A stretch of 64,000 nucleotides of DNA from UBA830 sp038146925 (GTDB taxonomy: Bacteria; Pseudomonadota; Alphaproteobacteria; MPNO01; UBA830), in the NCBI GenBank assembly GCA_038146925.1, contig JAYQSP010000010.1, forward strand, positions 1 to 64,000. The letters are read 5' to 3'. Numbering within the stretch: the first letter of the stretch is position 1; each line of letters opens with the position of its first letter. The notes below the pieces were generated by a model. It worked only from the letters and a program-made list of their open reading frames with translations, was not told the DNA's origin and made no database searches. Of this stretch, positions 59,524-64,000 are shown piece after piece. Position numbers and translations under genes: made by a program.

Positions 59524-60967
59524 TTTTCTGGCCTGCCTTCAGCCCGTCGTTCGGGCCCAGCCCGTTGAGCACCCGAAACCTTTCCTCCTTGAAATCCGGA
59601 AACGGCAGGCTCCGGGCGAGGCCCGACACCGTATCGCCCCGGCGCACGGTGGCTACACGCAGCACCAGCGGCTTCAGATTGCCGGCTTCTCGGGCGCCCA
59701 TGGTACGAAAGCTGTACGTCACACGTCGCAGGTCTTCCGACATCGCTGCGGTTCGGTTGGGCGGCGTGACGAATATAAAGCGGTAGATGCTTTTATCGAT
59801 CCGGTAGGCAACCAGGCGCAGATCGACAGCTCCGCTTCTGGTCCGGGCACGGGTGATGGCGGTCGCAGCCTCCAGCCCGTTGACGGTGATTCGTTCGAGA
59901 TCGGTCAGGCGCATCTTCTTGCCCCAGACCTGGCCGATATAGCGCGTCATCGATCCGGAATAAGGTTTCGCGCCGTCGAAGATGAAGCGCGTGTTGGACG
60001 GCCCGAAGCCGTGGACCGCCTGCGGCGTATTGAAAACGCTGAAACCTTCCGGCACCCGGAACGCGAATCGCAGTTTGGGATGGAGAAATTCCCGCCCGCG
60101 CAAGAACCCCTGGTCGGGATCGTCGCCGTATAGCATGCCGTCCAGTTTCGACAGATAGATATCCCGCGCAGTGACCGGATTCTTTACATTGGCTTTCCGG
60201 GAGAGTCCCGTGGCGCGCTGCACCCGGGCGACCGGCGCCGGATGCGTGGCGAGGTAGTTGAACTGGTCGACGGAATCGGGCGACTGCCCCCGGCGTATCG
60301 CATCCAGCCGGGAACTGGCCCGCAGCTTGTTGAGGAAACCCGCCATCGCGTCCGGGTCGTATCCCGCCCGCGACAGATACCGGACGCCGAGTTCGTCGGA
60401 TTCGTATTCGTTGTCGCGGGAATAGCTCTGCAGCAGCGACACCGCGCCGAGCTGGCCAAGCTCCGCGCCCGCCCGCCCGCCGAGCACCGCGGCGGCGATC
60501 ACGCCGACATTGGCCAGCAGCGATTGCCCCTGACGCCGCGCGTGATGCAGGGCTGTGATATGGCCGATTTCATGGGCCAGCACGCCGGCGAGCTGGGCTT
60601 CGTTGTCCGCCAGCGACATCAGTCCGCGCGTGATATAGACGTAACCGCCCGGGGTCGCGAACGCGTTGACGATGTCGGAATTCAGAAGGGTGAACGACCA
60701 TTTAAGATTGGGCCGCTCAGAGGTTTTGGCGAGAAGCTGGCCGATGCTGTCGACGTAGCGTTTCAGTTCCGGCGAGCCGTATTCTCCGCCGAATTCGGCG
60801 ATGATTTTCGGGTGCGTTTCGCGTCCGATTCTGATCTCGTCGGCTTCCGAAAATCCGCCCGTAAAACTGGTGCCGCCGGTTGCCGGATTTTTGGCGCATC
60901 CGGAAAGCTGACCCGCCAGCAACGCCGCTACCGCCAGTGTGGATAGAAATTTCGTCGTTCCGGTCAT
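59501..60967 (-). CDS. M48 family metalloprotease lipoprotein with LysM-like C-terminus
   Basis: 488 residues. A lipobox LSGC (Cys24) ends the signal peptide. The zinc site is HEIGH (His132, Glu133, His136) with the distal Glu in SYSRDNEYESDELG (about 187). It resembles periplasmic BepA/LoiP proteases that guard outer membrane assembly. The C-terminus has a LysM-like segment (VRRGDTVSGLARSL, VLNGLGPNDGLKAGQKIK). Its start overlaps the stop of the nuclease-fold gene (ATGA), so they are coupled. Confidence 0.92.
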   Translation of the reverse strand: MTGTTKFLSTLAVAALLAGQLSGCAKNPATGGTSFTGGFSEADEIRIGRETHPKIIAEFGGEYGSPELKRYVDSIGQLLAKTSERPNLKWSFTLLNSDIVNAFATPGGYVYITRGLMSLADNEAQLAGVLAHEIGHITALHHARRQGQSLLANVGVIAAAVLGGRAGAELGQLGAVSLLQSYSRDNEYESDELGVRYLSRAGYDPDAMAGFLNKLRASSRLDAIRRGQSPDSVDQFNYLATHPAPVARVQRATGLSRKANVKNPVTARDIYLSKLDGMLYGDDPDQGFLRGREFLHPKLRFAFRVPEGFSVFNTPQAVHGFGPSNTRFIFDGAKPYSGSMTRYIGQVWGKKMRLTDLERITVNGLEAATAITRARTRSGAVDLRLVAYRIDKSIYRFIFVTPPNRTAAMSEDLRRVTYSFRTMGAREAGNLKPLVLRVATVRRGDTVSGLARSLPFPDFKEERFRVLNGLGPNDGLKAGQKIKTVTLR

Positions 60968-61809
60968 TCGGTCACTACCTCGATCTGCTCGGGATGGGTG
61001 ACGGCGATCATGGGACCGTTCCGTTTTACCAGCCAGCCCCGGACCCGCAGCCGCCGTCCGTCGTAATGTTCCATATTAACGCCCGCCGCGCGAAACAGTT
61101 TCATTTTCGACCGGGGAATCGAAATTGTGAAGTCGGTACGCCAATCGGCACTGAAGTTGATGAAGCCCCGGCCGCCGACGACGGCGGTCGCGACCGCCGT
61201 GCCTTCGACGACCTGGAACGTGCCTGTTTTGCCTTCCAGCTCTGCCGGCGACAGGACGCGGTACCAGTCCAGCGCCCAGATACCCGTTTTCGCGGCCCGT
61301 GCCCGGCGCTCGGCTTCATACAGTTCCGCCGCGCCGGCACGGTTGTCCGGGAACGTATAGACCCGCGCCATGCCCCGTCTCACCATTTCCCCCTGCAGCC
61401 AGGTGTCTCCGACATATACGTCCGCCAGAAGCCGTCCCCAGCGGTCGATTTTGCGGCCGCGATAGACCAGCCGGGCGGTCCGTCCGCCGCCGAGCCTTTC
61501 GAGTTCCTGTTTCGCGCGGCCGGCGAGCGGCCAGGCGCGAAACCCGGCGCGGCCAAGCGGCAGTTTCGGGGCCTGGATGCCGGTCAGGCGCACTTGCGCG
61601 CCGGTATCGATGGTTATCGTGTCGCCGTCGGTGACCGCGACGATCCGGGCGCCTGAGACGGTATCGGGGTTGCGGGCGGGCAGATCGCGCGCGGCGACCG
61701 GGGTGGTCGTGCCGGCAATACAGAAGGCCAGAATCGCGACCGTGGCGCCGGTCCGAACGAAGTTGATGATTGTCTTCGAATTCAACGGGATACGCCTTTG
61801 CCTCGTCAT
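60964..61809 (-). CDS. Exported SNase-fold protein lacking catalytic residues
   Basis: 281 residues with a signal-like N-terminus ending TPVAA. The staphylococcal-nuclease fold is recognisable (ARIVAVTDGDTITIDT, VRLTGIQAP, DRWGRLLADVYV). The usual GIDAPE is GIQAPK, so the calcium Asp (now Gln79) and the general-base Glu (now Lys82) are missing. Arg74 and Arg126 are kept. It is therefore unlikely to be an active nuclease. A C-terminal domain of about 110 residues follows (VVEGTAVATAVVGGRGFINF). It is translationally coupled to the M48 protease. Confidence 0.85.
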   Translation of the reverse strand: MTRQRRIPLNSKTIINFVRTGATVAILAFCIAGTTTPVAARDLPARNPDTVSGARIVAVTDGDTITIDTGAQVRLTGIQAPKLPLGRAGFRAWPLAGRAKQELERLGGGRTARLVYRGRKIDRWGRLLADVYVGDTWLQGEMVRRGMARVYTFPDNRAGAAELYEAERRARAAKTGIWALDWYRVLSPAELEGKTGTFQVVEGTAVATAVVGGRGFINFSADWRTDFTISIPRSKMKLFRAAGVNMEHYDGRRLRVRGWLVKRNGPMIAVTHPEQIEVVTE

Positions 61810-61897
61810 TCTGCCCCGGTAATATAGCGCGCCGCTGTCGCTCCGCCCGATGGCGGCGCCGTTTTATTCGAAGCCATCCCTGCACGGAGCCAACAAC

Positions 61898-62866
61898 GTG
61901 ACCGAGCGGCGCTTGCGCGACCAACTTTATCCGCCGATCGAACCCTACGATAGCGGCATGCTGGCGCTCGACGAAACCCACAGCATGTACTGGGAACAAT
62001 CCGGCCATCCGGGCGGGATTCCGGTGTTGTTTCTGCACGGCGGACCCGGGGCGGGGGCGACATCCGTGCACCGCCGATTTTTCGATCCCAGCAGCTACCG
62101 GATTGTGATCTTCGACCAGCGCGGCGCCGGCCGGTCGACGCCGCGCGGCGATCTGTCCAACAACACGACGGCGCATCTGATCGACGATATCGAACGCCTC
62201 CGCGACCATCTCGGCATATCGAAATTTCTGCTGTTCGGCGGTTCCTGGGGCAGCACGCTGGCGCTTGCCTACGCCCAGGCCCACCCGGGAAACTGTCTCG
62301 GGCTGGTCATTCGGGGGATTTTTCTGGGCCGCCCGTCGGAGATCGACTGGTTTCTCTACGGCCTGCAGAAAGTGTTTCCGGAAGCCTGGAGGGATTTTTC
62401 CTCGGCCCTGCCCGAAGACGAACGCGGCGACATCCTGGGGAATTTTCACCGCCGCCTGCTCGACCCCGATCCCGCCGTGCACCTGCCGGCGGCGCGGGCG
62501 TGGAGCCGGTACGAAGGCGCGTGCTCGACGCTGCATCCCAGCCCCGAAACCGTCGCGGCGTTCGGCGAGGATTCGATGGCGTTCGCGCTGGCCCGGATCG
62601 AGACGCATTATTTCACCAACGGCAATTTCATGTCCGAAAACGCCCTGCTCGACAATATGCACAGGATCAGCGACCTGCCGTGTCTTATCATCCAGGGCCG
62701 CTACGACATGATCTGCCCGATCGCCACCGCGGACGAACTGCATCGCGCCTGGCCGGGATCGGAGATGGTCGTTATTCCCGACGCCGGGCATTCCGCCATG
62801 GACCCGGGTGTCCGCGAGGCGCTGGTCCGGGCAACGGAAAAGTACAAGCGGCACTTCGGCGGCTGA
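61898..62866 (+). CDS. pip: Proline iminopeptidase
   Basis: Removes N-terminal proline from peptides. About 322 residues, the family length. The alpha/beta hydrolase core has HGGPGAGAT, FDQRGAGRSTP, nucleophile GGSWGSTLALAYAQ, and acid/His regions QGRYDMICP and PDAGHSAMDP. GTG at 61898 (GGAG upstream) is preferred over an ATG at 61850, which adds 16 residues without homology. Confidence 0.93.
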   Translation: MTERRLRDQLYPPIEPYDSGMLALDETHSMYWEQSGHPGGIPVLFLHGGPGAGATSVHRRFFDPSSYRIVIFDQRGAGRSTPRGDLSNNTTAHLIDDIERLRDHLGISKFLLFGGSWGSTLALAYAQAHPGNCLGLVIRGIFLGRPSEIDWFLYGLQKVFPEAWRDFSSALPEDERGDILGNFHRRLLDPDPAVHLPAARAWSRYEGACSTLHPSPETVAAFGEDSMAFALARIETHYFTNGNFMSENALLDNMHRISDLPCLIIQGRYDMICPIATADELHRAWPGSEMVVIPDAGHSAMDPGVREALVRATEKYKRHFGG

Positions 62867-62981
62867 TGCGCGGTTCTTCCAGGATAGCTTTTCATGGGAA
62901 GTCCAAATCGTCTAGAATGGTGACCCGCCCGCGGATAATGCGGGTTTGAAACGAAAAACAGTTCAGGCGGGGGCCGGCGGC

Positions 62982-63488
62982 GTGAATCGACTGCGTGTAA
63001 TTCTGAGAAAAATTCTTGTGGGCACATTACTGGCGGCGCCGTTGCCGGCGGCGGCCGATGATCCCGATTTCCTGACATTCGCGGCCGGTTATTACGATAT
63101 ATATCAGAAGAAACACGAAGCTGCCGAATTCCGCGCAGAATACCGGTCGGACAGGAAGATCTGGATATTCAAGCCGTTCGTCGGCGTCATGGGGACGACG
63201 GATTCGGCGTTCTACGGATATGGTGGTGTGCTGGTCGACGTATATTTTGGACGTCGTTGGGTTCTGACCCCCAGCTTCGCGGCCGGCTATTACGAAGAGG
63301 GAGACGGGCGCGATCTCGGGTATGAGCTGGAATTCCGTTCCTCGATCGAATTGTCTTACCGATTCGACAACCGCACCCGGCTCGGGCTGTCGTTCTATCA
63401 CCTGTCAAACGCCAATATCGGCGATTTCAACCCCGGCACGGAGGTGCTCAGCATCGTCTATTCGATCCCGCTGGGTTCCGGGGACTAG
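62982..63488 (+). CDS. PagL-like acyloxyacyl hydrolase (lipid A 3-O-deacylase)
   Basis: 168 residues: signal peptide (ILVGTLLAAPLPAAA) then a small outer-membrane beta-barrel. The C-terminal catalytic motif FYHLSNANIGDFNPGTE supplies His140, Ser142 and Glu154, as in PagL. It should remove an acyl chain from lipid A at the cell surface. GTG at 62982 is preferred because the signal peptide then starts at residue 1; a TTG at 62946 is the alternative. Confidence 0.8.
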   Translation: MNRLRVILRKILVGTLLAAPLPAAADDPDFLTFAAGYYDIYQKKHEAAEFRAEYRSDRKIWIFKPFVGVMGTTDSAFYGYGGVLVDVYFGRRWVLTPSFAAGYYEEGDGRDLGYELEFRSSIELSYRFDNRTRLGLSFYHLSNANIGDFNPGTEVLSIVYSIPLGSGD

Positions 63489-63534
63489 GTCTATTTCGAC
63501 CGACACAGCGGGCCACCGCCAACGCAGGCAGACA

Positions 63535-64000
63535 TGACGTCCGCGCGCACCCGGTTCTGGGACAGCTTCGACCGTCTGGCGCCCGCCGCTCTCTATTATC
63601 CCGTTCACTATCGCCGCGCCTGTCGCTGGAACGCATTCCTGTTCGACGTCATGCGCGTCCTGATGGCGCCCGACCGGCACACCATCGATGTCGGCGCCCA
63701 TCGCGGCGTGTTCAGCTGGTTCTACGCCCGGCATTCGGCGGGGGTAACCGCGTTCGAGGCCCATCCCGGCAATTACCGGTATTTACGGCGGCTGGCAGGG
63801 CGGGGCGTGACGCCGCATCATCTGGCGTTGTCCGATGCCGAGGGCTCGATCAGCCTGCATGTCGCGACCGAAGGCGGGCGCGAGCTGTCGGAAAGCGGCT
63901 CCATCGCCGGCGATCCCGATGGCGGCGATGCCGACGTCGATAAGGTCTATGAGGTCGCGTGCCGGCCGCTGGATTCATTTGATTTTCCCGATACCGGTTT
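63535..64000 (+). CDS. FkbM family methyltransferase, truncated by window end
   Basis: Open to the last base, 155 codons read and no stop yet. The start at 63535 gives MTSARTRFWDSFDRL, and the SAM-binding motif DVGAHRGVFSWFYAR is followed by FEAHPGNYRYL and HHLALSDAEGSISLHV, the FkbM pattern. Such enzymes often O-methylate sugars in surface glycans. Family assignment is good; the 3' half is beyond the window. Confidence 0.82.

Overview
The window is a GC-rich, densely packed bacterial chromosome segment that looks alphaproteobacterial. The clues are the order lptC-lptA-lptB-rpoN-hpf-ptsN, the cluster aroA-cmk-rpsA-sppA-ihfB-lapA-pyrF-trpF-trpB-trpA-accD-folC, a TIGR02300-type protein, a DUF1150/Hsp20 pair, a SUV3-like helicase followed by an S4 protein, and a CarD regulator downstream of a 7Fe ferredoxin. 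No rRNA genes and no CRISPR array were seen. Three tRNA genes were found: Arg-CCG, Leu-CAG and Ala-GGC. Nearly everything is ordinary core genome; the clear accessory signal is at the left edge.

Layout. 1-1.5 kb: a base-composition-atypical tyrosine integrase next to tRNA-Arg, enclosed by a perfect 88-bp inverted repeat that contains the tRNA 3' end. 1.5-14.3 kb: a lipoprotein hydrolase and ABC ATPase, a zinc-finger protein, infC-thrS, two glycosyltransferases, an ABHD10-like esterase, an SDR, a TPR protein, malonyl-CoA decarboxylase with a divergent GntR regulator, and a GST. 14.4-22.6 kb: gltB-gltD (glutamate synthase), uppP and an NDUFA9-like SDR. 22.7-29.8 kb: tRNA-Leu, ribonuclease D, and the LPS-export/sigma-54/PTS-Ntr operon.

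29.9-37.6 kb: DUF1150-Hsp20, an unknown gene beside a very AT-rich island, a methyltransferase with a class II aldolase, a CBS protein, a large PAS hybrid kinase whose last receiver is broken by a frameshift, and tRNA-Ala. 37.6-49.6 kb: TIGR02300, then a long same-strand block for shikimate, CMP kinase, ribosomal protein S1, IHF-beta, pyrimidine, tryptophan, malonyl-CoA and folate functions, with many 4-bp stop/start overlaps that imply translational coupling. 49.6-64 kb: htpG, SUV3-like helicase with S4 protein, DUF938, TerB, fdxA, carD, a class III adenylate cyclase, a YpsA-like protein, a lipoprotein M48 protease coupled to a nuclease-fold protein lacking catalytic residues, proline iminopeptidase, a PagL-like lipid A deacylase and a truncated FkbM methyltransferase.

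Most promising leads: the invertible-looking integrase cassette at the tRNA gene; the M48/degenerate-nuclease pair; CarD with an H1-like lysine tail; the frameshifted hybrid kinase; the AT-rich island; and an ATC start codon for infC. None of these by itself proves a new system.
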